A program made the translations under genes and the position numbers. Below the pieces are notes generated by a model, which worked only from the letters and a program-made list of their open reading frames with translations, was not told where the DNA came from and did not search any database. This document shows, in pieces, positions 1 through 6,912 of a stretch of DNA of 8,814 bases. Where the stretch lies: assembly GCA_035519135.1 (NCBI GenBank), contig DATIWX010000032.1:1-8814 (forward strand), read 5' to 3'. The DNA is from VBDM01 sp035519135. Lineage in GTDB: Bacteria > Pseudomonadota > Gammaproteobacteria > Burkholderiales > SG8-39. Within the stretch, counting starts at the first letter, position 1, and every line of letters starts with the position of its first letter.

Positions 1-162
1 CTCGAGCTGCTTCCCCGGCGAAGTCGCGAGGTGCTGCCACCAGTCGAAGAACGCCATCCCCACCGCGGACGGCGAGATCCCCAGGGTCGCCCGCCCCGCG
101 TACGCGCGCAGCAGGCGATCGATGCCCGCCGCCATGTCCGCTGCCGGATCGACGTCCTCCAT
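1..162 (-). CDS. PhaC-like polyhydroxyalkanoate synthase, N-terminal fragment (runs off left edge)
   Basis: An open minus-strand frame from ATG at 162-160 continues through base 1, so only the first 54 residues are visible. Residues about 32-54 (ISPSAVGMAFFDWWQHLATS followed by PGKQLE) closely resemble the short N-terminal domain of class I PHA synthases and related polymerases, whose hallmark is a GLSP...DW..HLA.SPGKQ pattern. The catalytic alpha/beta-hydrolase part with its active cysteine lies outside the window, so activity cannot be judged. The frame also stays open upstream to a GTG at 240-238, which would add 26 Ala/Arg-rich residues. Neither start has a well-placed Shine-Dalgarno sequence, and ATG is preferred because homologues begin close to this motif. 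The gene lies 112 bases downstream of groEL on the same strand with no terminator between them, so cotranscription with CBS-groEL is likely. PHA synthases polymerise (R)-3-hydroxyacyl-CoA into storage granules. A non-catalytic relative is possible. Confidence 0.72.
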   Translation of the reverse strand, partial: MEDVDPAADMAAGIDRLLRAYAGRATLGISPSAVGMAFFDWWQHLATSPGKQLE

Positions 163-274
163 CCTGGGGGTCGGCGCGGCGCGCGCCTGCGCGGCCTCCG
201 CTCTTGCTCGGTCCGTGCTGCGCCTGCCGTGAGCAAGCACGAGGTTTCGCCGGTTTCCGGTCACGATCGCCGCC

Positions 275-1894
<1,620 letters not shown>

Positions 1895-1909
1895 GTGGCA
1901 ATCCTTCCC

Positions 1910-2353
1910 TCAGTTCCGTACCTGCGCCTCGCGCGTCTGCTCCCGCCCGATCGCCCTCACCAGGTCGTCGACCTGGCCGGCGACGAGCTCGAGCAGATCG
2001 TCGATCGCAACGATGCCGGCGAGGGTACCCGCGCTGCTGAGCACGGGCAGCCTGCGTACCCCGTGCGTCCGCATCACCCTGAGCGCGTCCACGACGTCGT
2101 CGTCCTCGCGGACGGCGACCGGGTCCCGGCTCATGACCTCGCCGACGCTCACGCTACGGGCGTCGAGGCCGGCCGCGACCACTTCCACGACGATGTCGCG
2201 GTCCGTGATCACGCCGGCCGGCATGCGGCCGCCCCGCGCCAGGACGATCACGCTGCCCACGTGGCGCTCGCGCATCCGCTTGGCGATCTCGTCGATGCGC
2301 TCGTCCTCGTACGCGACCGTGACTTCGCGATTGCACACTCTTCCGATTCTCAT
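1910..2353 (-). CDS. Tandem CBS-domain protein
   Basis: The 147-residue protein consists almost wholly of two CBS domains (about residues 5-62 and 72-130). Each ends in the typical strand-helix signature: GVITDRDIVVE near 47-57 and GIVAIDDLLE near 112-121. CBS pairs (Bateman modules) commonly bind AMP, ATP, NAD or SAM-type ligands and report energy state. Stand-alone proteins of this size are frequent in stress gene clusters, but the ligand here cannot be read from sequence. The ATG at 2353 is chosen because GGAGG lies 6 bases upstream. An upstream in-frame TTG at 2380 lacks a ribosome site and would precede the predicted transcript start near 2371. The stop codon is 15 bases before groEL, so the two form an operon. 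A degenerate FNR-type box at 2406-2419 and a -10-like hexamer at 2379-2384 sit directly upstream. Confidence 0.93.
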   Translation of the reverse strand: MRIGRVCNREVTVAYEDERIDEIAKRMRERHVGSVIVLARGGRMPAGVITDRDIVVEVVAAGLDARSVSVGEVMSRDPVAVREDDDVVDALRVMRTHGVRRLPVLSSAGTLAGIVAIDDLLELVAGQVDDLVRAIGREQTREAQVRN

Positions 2354-2378
2354 CTTGTGCCTCCGTCTCGTTGTGCCC

Positions 2379-2419
2379 AAGTTAGCAAGCCGTGGCTCTG
2401 CAGGGTTGAGCTAGGTCAA
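2379..2419 (-). promoter_or_regulatory. Predicted class II FNR-type promoter for CBS-groEL
   Basis: On the minus strand the sequence TTGACCTAGCTCAA (2419-2406) keeps the TTGA-N6-TCAA core of FNR/ANR/DNR sites, with the inner base of each half-site changed from consensus. The hexamer TAACTT (2384-2379) follows at the position expected for a -10 element when the box is centred at -41.5. That predicts a start near 2371 and an 18-base leader containing the GGAGG of the CBS gene. The -10 match is only 3 of 6, but the TA....T positions are kept. It is weaker than the other two boxes. Confidence 0.55.
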
Positions 2420-2450
2420 GACCGGGGAGGTTCCGGCAGGCCGCGCAGAC

Positions 2451-2482
2451 AAAAAAACCGCCATCGGGAGGTGATGGCGGTT
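2451..2482 (-). terminator. Rho-independent terminator (minus-strand transcripts)
   Basis: Read on the minus strand, AACCGCCAT (2482-2474) pairs perfectly over 9 bases with ATGGCGGTT (2464-2456). The 9-base loop is CACCTCCCG, and the T run extends to 2451 (seven consecutive T, 2457-2451). It would end transcripts coming from the predicted start near 2623 and any read-through from the protease-USP operon, leaving CBS-groEL on its own promoter. The loop exposes CCUCC, complementary to Shine-Dalgarno sequences. Confidence 0.9.
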
Positions 2483-2503
2483 CCGGCGGAGACCCCGGGC
2501 CGG

Positions 2504-2587
2504 TTAGCCGGCCGGTCTGAGGCTGTCTCCATCCATCGCTGCGCCGAAAGGCGTTGCGAACATCAGGCCTGGTTTCAGGCCCCTCAT
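2504..2587 (-). CDS. Possible 27-residue small ORF inside the candidate small RNA
   Basis: ATG at 2587 opens a frame reading MRGLKPGLMFATPFGAAMDG, then DSLRPAG and TAA at 2506-2504. An in-frame ATG at 2620 would give 38 residues, but it sits only about 3 bases after the predicted transcript start and has no ribosome site. The 2587 ATG has AGG 6 bases upstream, and its context AGGCACAAGATGAG is identical over 14 bases to the start of the CBS gene, where a full GGAGG precedes it. I recognise no domain. The frame overlaps three stable hairpins, so it may be chance coding within an RNA gene. PhrS, an ANR-controlled small RNA, also carries a short ORF, so a dual-function RNA is conceivable. Confidence 0.3.
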   Translation of the reverse strand: MRGLKPGLMFATPFGAAMDGDSLRPAG

Positions 2588-2630
2588 CTTGTGCCTGGTT
2601 TCCCCTTGAGGAGATTCCATGCACAAGCTC

Positions 2631-2671
2631 AATATAGCCCGGGGTCGCGGGGGTGTTTTGATCCAGATCAA
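2631..2671 (-). promoter_or_regulatory. Predicted class II FNR-type promoter with perfect FNR box
   Basis: TTGATCCAGATCAA at 2658-2671 is a perfect TTGAT-N4-ATCAA palindrome, the consensus for FNR/ANR-family activators. On the minus strand TATATT (2636-2631) follows as a -10 element with 5 of 6 consensus bases, placing the start near 2623 and the box centre at -41.5, the class II activator position. It lies 5 bases beyond the USP-like stop codon and drives the short structured interval that ends at 2451. On the plus strand there is no gene to control. Confidence 0.75.
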
Positions 2672-2676
2672 GCTTC

Positions 2677-3231
2677 TCACCCGCGTTCGGCCCCGCCGCG
2701 CCGCAGCTCGCGCAACAGCCTCGCCAGCACCTCCTCTCCTTCGGCCGGCCGGACGCGATAGAACTCCCCCGCGAGCGATCGCGCCAGGTGCTCCAGCGCC
2801 GACTCCACCTCCCGGGGCAATTCGGCGGCCGACAGGAGCGCGGCGGCGCGCCGCCGGGACGGCCGGCCGCCGAGCAGGACGACGAGGTCTGCGTCGTCGA
2901 GGGCGTTGCGCACCTGCGCCGGCAAGGAGCCCCGCTCGATCCGGAACGACCAGCGCAGAGGCTTGCCTTCGGCCGCGGCGGCGAGCGCGCGGCGCGCCTC
3001 CTCGGCCTGATAGCGAAGGCGGCGCTCCATCGTGGGAACGTCGAGCGCCTGCGCCGAAAACGCCCCGATTTCCCGGGCAAAAGGCATGGCGGCGAAATGG
3101 AGCAGCTCCTCATTCTCGACGAACAGCCCCGTGAGCTCCGCTTCCAGCGTCGCGGCAGCCTCCGCCACGGCATCGAGCGCCCGGGCGGCCTCGGCCGACT
3201 CCTGCACGACGATGATGCGGCGAATGCTCAC
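2677..3231 (-). CDS. Universal-stress-protein-like protein
   Basis: The 184-residue protein begins MSIRRIIVVQESAEAARALD, a beta-strand then helix as in the USP/adenine-nucleotide alpha-hydrolase fold. It continues with LTGLFVENEELL (33-44), a USP-like second strand, and DADLVVLLGGRP (113-124), which resembles the late strand before the nucleotide loop. The complete G-2x-G-9x-G-S/T ATP loop of classic UspA is not evident, so nucleotide binding is uncertain. The last 60 residues are helical and Arg/Glu-rich. The start is the GTG at 3231-3229, which overlaps the protease stop in GTGA. No separate Shine-Dalgarno is visible, which implies translational coupling. Its fixed pairing with the protease suggests a role in the same stress response, perhaps as a regulator or adaptor (inference). 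The name rests on pattern only; a plain hypothetical label would also be defensible. Confidence 0.82.
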   Translation of the reverse strand: MSIRRIIVVQESAEAARALDAVAEAAATLEAELTGLFVENEELLHFAAMPFAREIGAFSAQALDVPTMERRLRYQAEEARRALAAAAEGKPLRWSFRIERGSLPAQVRNALDDADLVVLLGGRPSRRRAAALLSAAELPREVESALEHLARSLAGEFYRVRPAEGEEVLARLLRELRRGGAERG

Positions 3232-5675
3232 GGTCTGTCGGGGCGCGAGCGCTTCCGTGCCGCCGGTGCCGCCCCTCCGAAGGAACGCATCCGGCCGGCG
3301 AACTCCGCGAGGCGCTGCTCGACCCTGCCGTTGATGCTGCTCGCGGGAAACTGCCCGAGAGCGTCGCGCTGTCCTGCCTGGACGCCGGTGAGGATCTCGA
3401 CCCCCTCGTCGATGCTGGCCACCGGATAGACGTGAAACTTGCCCGCCGACACGGCATCGACCACCTCGCGCTTGAGCATCAGGTGCTTCACGTTGGAGGC
3501 GGGAATGAGCACGCCCTGCTCCCCGGTCAACCCGCGCGAGGCGCAGATGTCGAAGAAGCCTTCGATCTTCTCGTTCACGCCGCCGATCGCCTGCACGTCG
3601 CCGTGCTGGTTGACCGAGCCGGTCACCGCGAGCGACTGGCGCACCGGTGCGTCTGCGAGCGCGGAGAGCAGCGCATAGAGCTCGGCCGAGGACGCGCTGT
3701 CGCCTTCGACACCGCCGTAGCTCTGCTCGAACACCAGGCTTGCGCCGAGCGAGAGCGGCGTCTTCGCCGCGTAGCGTCCGGCGACGTAGCCCGCGAGAAT
3801 GAGCACGCCCTTGGAGTGAATCGGGCCGCCCAGCTCGGACTCGCGTTCGATGTCGATCACCTTGCCGCCGCCCAGGCGCACGCGCGCGGTGATGCGATGC
3901 GGCATGCCGAAGGAGAATCCGCCGAGCGTCGCGACCGAGAGACCGTTGACCTGGCCGGCGCGCTCGCCCGCGGTGTCGATGAGCAGCGTGCCGCGGACGA
4001 TCTCCTCCTGCAGGCGCTGCCGGATGCGGCTGGCACGCTCCTTCCTCGTGCGGATCGCGCGTTCCACGTCCTCCCCGGACGTGACCGCGCGGCCTGCGGT
4101 CGATGCCCAATGATCGGACTCGCGCAGCAGGTCGGCGAGGTCGAGCATCTGCATGGACAGCTTCTCCGAGTCCCCCGCCATGCGTCCGCCGTGCTCGATC
4201 GCCCTCGATACCGCGGCGCGGTCGAGCGGCCGCAGCTTGTCCGCGCGCGCCATGGTGGCGATCACCCGCGCATACAGCAGATCCGCGTCCGGATCCCGCG
4301 CCATGTCGTCCTCGAAATCGGCGACCACCTTGAACAGCCCGGCGAACTCCGGATCGTAGGCGTGCAGCAGGTAGTAGATGATCCGCTGGCCGACGAGCAC
4401 CACCTTCAGGTCGAGCGGAATCGGCTCGGGCTCGAGAGACACGGTGCTCACCAGGCTCAGCATCTGCCCGAGCGATTCGGCGCGGATCTCGCGCGAGCGC
4501 AGCGCGCGTTTCAGCGCCTCCCAGGCAAAGGGCTGGCTGAGGACCTTCAAGGCGTCGAGCACCAGATAGCCGCCGTTGGCGCGATGCAGGGCGCCCGCCT
4601 TGATCAGCGTGAAATCGGTGACGAGGGTTCCCATCTTGGCCAGGTGCTCGATGCGGCCGACGAGGTTGTCGTGGCTGGGGTTGTCTTCGTGGACGATGGG
4701 CGCGCCCTTGTCGGCGGCGCGGTCGATCAGCACGTTGACCTCGTAGCGGCGCAGCGGCGACTCCTCCGGCTCCATGCGCCGGAGAAGGCCGAACATGGCC
4801 GGCTGCTCGCCCTCCTTGGGCTGCTGGAATATCTCGACCCGGTCCAGCACGTCGTTCTGGACCGCGGTCAGATACGCGCGTATATCCGGCAGCGCCTCGT
4901 ACTCGGCCTTGATCTCTTCCATGAGGCTCCCCACCGAGGCGCTCGTGACCTGGCGATTCAGCTCGCGCGCCTTGCGCTGCGCCTCCCGGCGCCACTTCGG
5001 CATCTCGTGCAAGGCCCGCTCGAGCTCTTCCTGCAGCGACGCGATGTCCTGCTGCATCCGTTCCTGGTCCGGCCCGGGAAGCTGGCGGAACTCGTCGGGC
5101 TCCATCACGTCGTCCTTGTCCTGCTTCATCGGGGCGAAGCCAAACCCGGCCGGCGTGCGCAGCAGCGCAATGCGCTTCGCGCGAGCGCGCTCGCCGATCT
5201 CGCCGATGGCTTTCGCCTGGCGCTCTCCGAGCTCGGTCTCGATCTCCGAGATCCGGGTACGGTACTCGTCGGTCTCGAACGCGGCCGGAATGGCGGCGCG
5301 CAGGTCCTCGACCAGGCGCACCATGTCCTGCTGGAATTTCGCCGCGCGTCCCGGCGGGAGCTTGAGCGCCCGCGGCTTGTGCGGCGCCTCGAAATTGAAC
5401 ACATAGCACCAGTCGGCCGGGACTTCCTGGGCCGGCGCCTGCTGCTCGAGGAGCTTCTTCACCAGGGCGTGGCGCCCCATCCCCTCGGGCCCCATGGCGA
5501 AGATATTGAAGCCGTCGCGCCGGATGCCGATGCCGAAGCGGATAGCGTCCACGGCACGCCCCTGGCCGAGCGAATCGGCGAAATCCGCCAGCTCGTCCGT
5601 GGTCTGGAAGCCAAACCGCGCCGGGTCGCAGCGACGGCAGAGGTCGGCCGCCGCGAGGGCCCGAGGCTTGTCCAC
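3228..5675 (-). CDS. Lon-related ATP-dependent serine protease (AAA_32/Lon C domain family)
   Basis: The 815-residue cytoplasmic protease fits the Lon-like family of about 800 residues that lacks the classic Lon N-domain. The start region RCDP..FGF.TTDEL (residues 15-29) is typical. A Walker A-like loop GPEGMGRHA (62-70) has Arg in place of the usual Lys. A helical insertion spans about 110-290. The AAA core shows P-I-V-H-E..P...NLVGRIEH (326-344) and a Walker B-like GGYLVLDA (368-375). The C-terminal Lon protease domain (about 560-770) has catalytic Ser660 in EGDSASSA and Lys703 in GGVNEKIEG, 43 residues apart as in Lon. GTG at 5675 is chosen because homologues begin about ten residues before the Cys-Asp-Pro motif and the predicted transcript start is near 5689. 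ATG at 5690 would add five residues but no leader. The gene is divergent from hsp20, shares an FNR-type box with it, and is coupled to the USP-like gene. Confidence 0.93.
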   Translation of the reverse strand: MDKPRALAAADLCRRCDPARFGFQTTDELADFADSLGQGRAVDAIRFGIGIRRDGFNIFAMGPEGMGRHALVKKLLEQQAPAQEVPADWCYVFNFEAPHKPRALKLPPGRAAKFQQDMVRLVEDLRAAIPAAFETDEYRTRISEIETELGERQAKAIGEIGERARAKRIALLRTPAGFGFAPMKQDKDDVMEPDEFRQLPGPDQERMQQDIASLQEELERALHEMPKWRREAQRKARELNRQVTSASVGSLMEEIKAEYEALPDIRAYLTAVQNDVLDRVEIFQQPKEGEQPAMFGLLRRMEPEESPLRRYEVNVLIDRAADKGAPIVHEDNPSHDNLVGRIEHLAKMGTLVTDFTLIKAGALHRANGGYLVLDALKVLSQPFAWEALKRALRSREIRAESLGQMLSLVSTVSLEPEPIPLDLKVVLVGQRIIYYLLHAYDPEFAGLFKVVADFEDDMARDPDADLLYARVIATMARADKLRPLDRAAVSRAIEHGGRMAGDSEKLSMQMLDLADLLRESDHWASTAGRAVTSGEDVERAIRTRKERASRIRQRLQEEIVRGTLLIDTAGERAGQVNGLSVATLGGFSFGMPHRITARVRLGGGKVIDIERESELGGPIHSKGVLILAGYVAGRYAAKTPLSLGASLVFEQSYGGVEGDSASSAELYALLSALADAPVRQSLAVTGSVNQHGDVQAIGGVNEKIEGFFDICASRGLTGEQGVLIPASNVKHLMLKREVVDAVSAGKFHVYPVASIDEGVEILTGVQAGQRDALGQFPASSINGRVEQRLAEFAGRMRSFGGAAPAARKRSRPDRP

Positions 5676-5696
5676 TGTGCCGCTTCCCATAGGCCC

Positions 5697-5764
5697 ATTT
5701 AAGCCGCGGAGCAGGGAGCGGAGTTGACGCAGATCAACAACCCGCACCCCCCCGGGACTATTCT
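5697..5764. promoter_or_regulatory. Divergent FNR-type promoter pair between the Lon-like protease gene and hsp20
   Basis: TTGACGCAGATCAA (5724-5737, centre 5730.5) matches TTGAT-N4-ATCAA with one change. To the right, TATTCT (5759-5764) lies at -13 to -8 for a start at 5772, leading to hsp20. To the left on the minus strand, TTAAAT (5702-5697) lies at -13 to -8 for a start at 5689, leading to the protease. The box is therefore centred at -41.5 for both directions. The -10 matches are each 4 of 6 to TATAAT. No sigma-32 heat-shock promoter was recognised here by eye. Confidence 0.65.
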
Positions 5765-5817
5765 GGAGCTGGCACCTCCGCAAGAGGGGTATTCACTGAA
5801 ACGAACAGGAGAACACC

Positions 5818-6264
5818 ATGGCAAACATCACCCGTTTTGATCCGTTCGAGGAGCTCGTGCGTTTCCGGCCGCTGGCGGATTTCGACGACTTCTTCAAGGG
5901 GTTCCGCATGCGTCCGTCGCTGGGCGAGGTCGACATCGAGCCGCGCATCAAGGTCGACGTTTCCGAGGCCGAAGGCGCGTACGCCGTCAAGGCTGAGATC
6001 CCGGGCGTGAAGAAGGAAGACATCCACGTCGCGATCGACGGCAACCAGGTTTCCATCGAGGCGGAAGTGAAGAGGGAAAAGGAAGAGAAGAAGGGCGAGA
6101 AGGTCGTCCGCAGCGAACGTTACTTCGGCAAGCAGTCCCGCAGCTTCACTCTGGGCTACGACATCGATGCCGGCAAGGCGGAAGCGAAATACTCCGATGG
6201 CGTGCTCGAGCTGAAGCTCCCGAAGAAATCCAACGGCTCGAGCAAGGAGCTGAAGGTCCAATAG
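5818..6264 (+). CDS. Hsp20/alpha-crystallin small heat shock protein
   Basis: The 148-residue protein has a short N-terminal arm rich in Phe and Asp (MANITRFDPFEELVRF) and an alpha-crystallin domain at about 42-136. The domain includes VKAEIPGVKKEDIHVAIDG (57-75) and the signature DGVLELKLPK (127-136). A short tail ends KELKVQ, where L145-K-V147 takes the place of the I-x-I anchor that docks between dimers. Such proteins hold unfolding proteins in an ATP-independent way until chaperones such as GroEL refold them, which suits the neighbouring chaperonin and protease. The ATG follows AGGAG with 6-base spacing. A leader of about 46 bases is predicted from the FNR-type promoter at 5724-5764. Control by oxygen rather than, or in addition to, heat is inferred. 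The DsrE-like gene follows 72 bases later with no visible terminator. Confidence 0.97.
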   Translation: MANITRFDPFEELVRFRPLADFDDFFKGFRMRPSLGEVDIEPRIKVDVSEAEGAYAVKAEIPGVKKEDIHVAIDGNQVSIEAEVKREKEEKKGEKVVRSERYFGKQSRSFTLGYDIDAGKAEAKYSDGVLELKLPKKSNGSSKELKVQ

Positions 6265-6336
6265 GCAGAGAGGACGCGGACGCCGTTTCCAGTCAGCGCG
6301 CTGGAGGCGGCGGCACGCGCGACCGGGCGATGAGCG

Positions 6337-6690
6337 ATGAAGGCGCTGTTCATCCTGAACGACGCGCCCTACGGCACTGAGCGCACCTACAACGGCTTGC
6401 GCCTTGCGCTGGCGCTGGCGAAGAACACCCCCGCTGCCGAGATGACGATTTTCCTCATGGCGGACGCGGTGGTTGCCGCTAAGAGGGGCCAGAAGACGCC
6501 GGAGGGCTATTACAACGTCGAGCGCATGCTCAAGCGGTTCGCGTCCGGCAACCACCAGATCCTGCTGTGCGGGGTCTGCATGGATGCCCGCGGCCTGACC
6601 GAGGCAGACCTCGTCGATGGGGCGAAGCGCAGTTCCATGGACGAGCTCGCGAACGCCACGCTGGCAGCCGATAAGGTGCTGGTGTTCTGA
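6337..6690 (+). CDS. DsrE/DsrF-like family protein
   Basis: The 117-residue protein opens MKALFILNDAPYGTERTYNG, then LRLALALAK, matching the beta-alpha start of DsrE-like/YchN-type folds. LLCGVCMDARGL (76-87) carries a C78-x-x-C81 pair, and the end ANATLAADKVLVF is also usual for this family. DsrE-type proteins are small cytoplasmic oligomers, and some members carry persulfide sulfur on a conserved cysteine for sulfur relay. Here the context is stress and anaerobiosis genes rather than a dsr or tus cluster, so sulfur transfer is only a possibility. The start ATG at 6337 has only a weak ribosome site (GAG 3 bases upstream). A tandem ATG at 6330 is out of frame. The gene is probably carried on the hsp20 transcript. 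Confidence 0.9.
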   Translation: MKALFILNDAPYGTERTYNGLRLALALAKNTPAAEMTIFLMADAVVAAKRGQKTPEGYYNVERMLKRFASGNHQILLCGVCMDARGLTEADLVDGAKRSSMDELANATLAADKVLVF

Positions 6691-6715
6691 GAACCGCCTC
6701 GGACCGGGCCAAGCC

Positions 6716-6874
6716 GTGGATCCCAAACTGCACTGGGAGAAGGTCTATCGGGCCAGGCGGCCGACCGAGGTCAGCTGGTATCGCCCGCACCTGGAAATCT
6801 CACTGCGAATGATCGAGGAGGCCGTCCCGAATCGTAACGGGCGCATCATCGACATCGGCGCCGGGTTTCACTAG
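6716..6874 (+). pseudogene. Truncated class I SAM-dependent methyltransferase remnant
   Basis: From GTG at 6716 the frame encodes 52 residues, including LHWEKVYRARRPTEVSWYRP and ending GRIIDIGAGFH before TAG. HWE.VY....P.EVSWY.P is the conserved N-terminus of a family of methyltransferases of roughly 200 residues. IIDIGAG is motif I, the SAM-binding Gly-rich loop, normally followed by a variable loop and motifs II-IV. Everything after motif I is missing and pncB begins 38 bases later, so this looks like the stub left by a deletion, not a working enzyme. The upstream frame is open back to 6617 but overlaps the DsrE-like gene and shows no homology there. The stub is well preserved, so the deletion may be recent, or the short peptide or its DNA (pncB promoter) may be kept. 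Confidence 0.78.
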
Positions 6875-6886
6875 AGCCCTGCTGAC

Positions 6887-6892
6887 TAGAAT
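6887..6892 (+). promoter_or_regulatory. Possible -10 element for pncB
   Basis: TAGAAT matches TATAAT at 5 of 6 bases, and its predicted start near 6900 would give a leader of about 13 bases before the GTG of pncB. No convincing -35 or FNR-type box is found upstream (the -41.5 position near 6858 has no TTGA...TCAA). It is a weak single-element call, and pncB could equally be read from hsp20. Confidence 0.3.
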
Positions 6893-6912
6893 CGGCGCTC
6901 AACGGGCTCATT

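Larger units (their letters stand above)
2451..2623 (-). ncRNA. Candidate FNR-dependent small RNA, about 173 nt
   Basis: The interval is bounded by a predicted class II FNR promoter (start about 2623) and an intrinsic terminator (2482-2451), with no conventional gene between. The transcript can fold into a row of hairpins. H1 is UCUCC-UCAA-GGGGA (2614-2601), extended by GG/CC across an AA/AA internal loop. H2 is GGCCUG-AAAC-CAGGCC (2581-2566). H3 is CGCC-UUUC-GGCG with an outer CGC/GCG (2558-2537). H4 has outer GGAGAC/GUCUCC (2530-2525 with 2493-2488) enclosing GGCCGG-CUAA-CCGGCC (2513-2498). The terminator hairpin comes last. The size, oxygen-type promoter and folding recall FnrS (E. coli), AniS (Neisseria) and PhrS (Pseudomonas), which are FNR- or ANR-activated small RNAs; I see no sequence identity to them. 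It matches no riboswitch class I can recall. Alternatives are an mRNA for the small ORF inside it, or an untranslated 3' tail of the protease operon. Confidence 0.55.

Noticed and set aside
163..274. A promoter or FNR-type box before the PhaC-like gene
   Set aside because: The 112-base gap holds only a 4-bp CCGG hairpin and no TTGA...TCAA repeat or convincing -10.
2488..2620. A metabolite riboswitch (SAH, fluoride, TPP or similar) upstream of CBS-groEL
   Set aside because: Some short strings recall parts of the SAH or fluoride motifs, but the ordered conserved cores are absent on either strand, and the terminator plus a separate promoter before the CBS gene fit a free-standing transcript better.
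4592..4605. TTGATCAGCGTGAA inside the protease gene as another FNR box
   Set aside because: The right half-site is GTGAA rather than ATCAA, and it lies within coding sequence with no gene start downstream.
3432..5702. A 756-codon plus-strand open frame antisense to the Lon-like protease
   Set aside because: Same shadow effect: low-complexity Leu/Val/Arg/His/Asp composition without motifs, while the opposite strand carries the complete Lon-like catalytic domain.
5772..5817. An RNA thermometer in the hsp20 leader
   Set aside because: CTCC at 5776-5779 could pair with the GGAG of the ribosome site, but it can instead form a local CCTC/GAGG hairpin, and no ROSE or fourU signature is visible. 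Four base pairs are too little to claim one.
6265..6336. A terminator or promoter between hsp20 and the DsrE-like gene
   Set aside because: Only a short self-complementary CAGCGCGCTG occurs, with no T run, no -10-like hexamer and no FNR-type box. Read-through is the simpler view.
5758..6726. A 322-codon minus-strand open frame opposite hsp20 and the DsrE-like gene
   Set aside because: No recognisable motif, and it spans two well-supported plus-strand genes and the hsp20 promoter.
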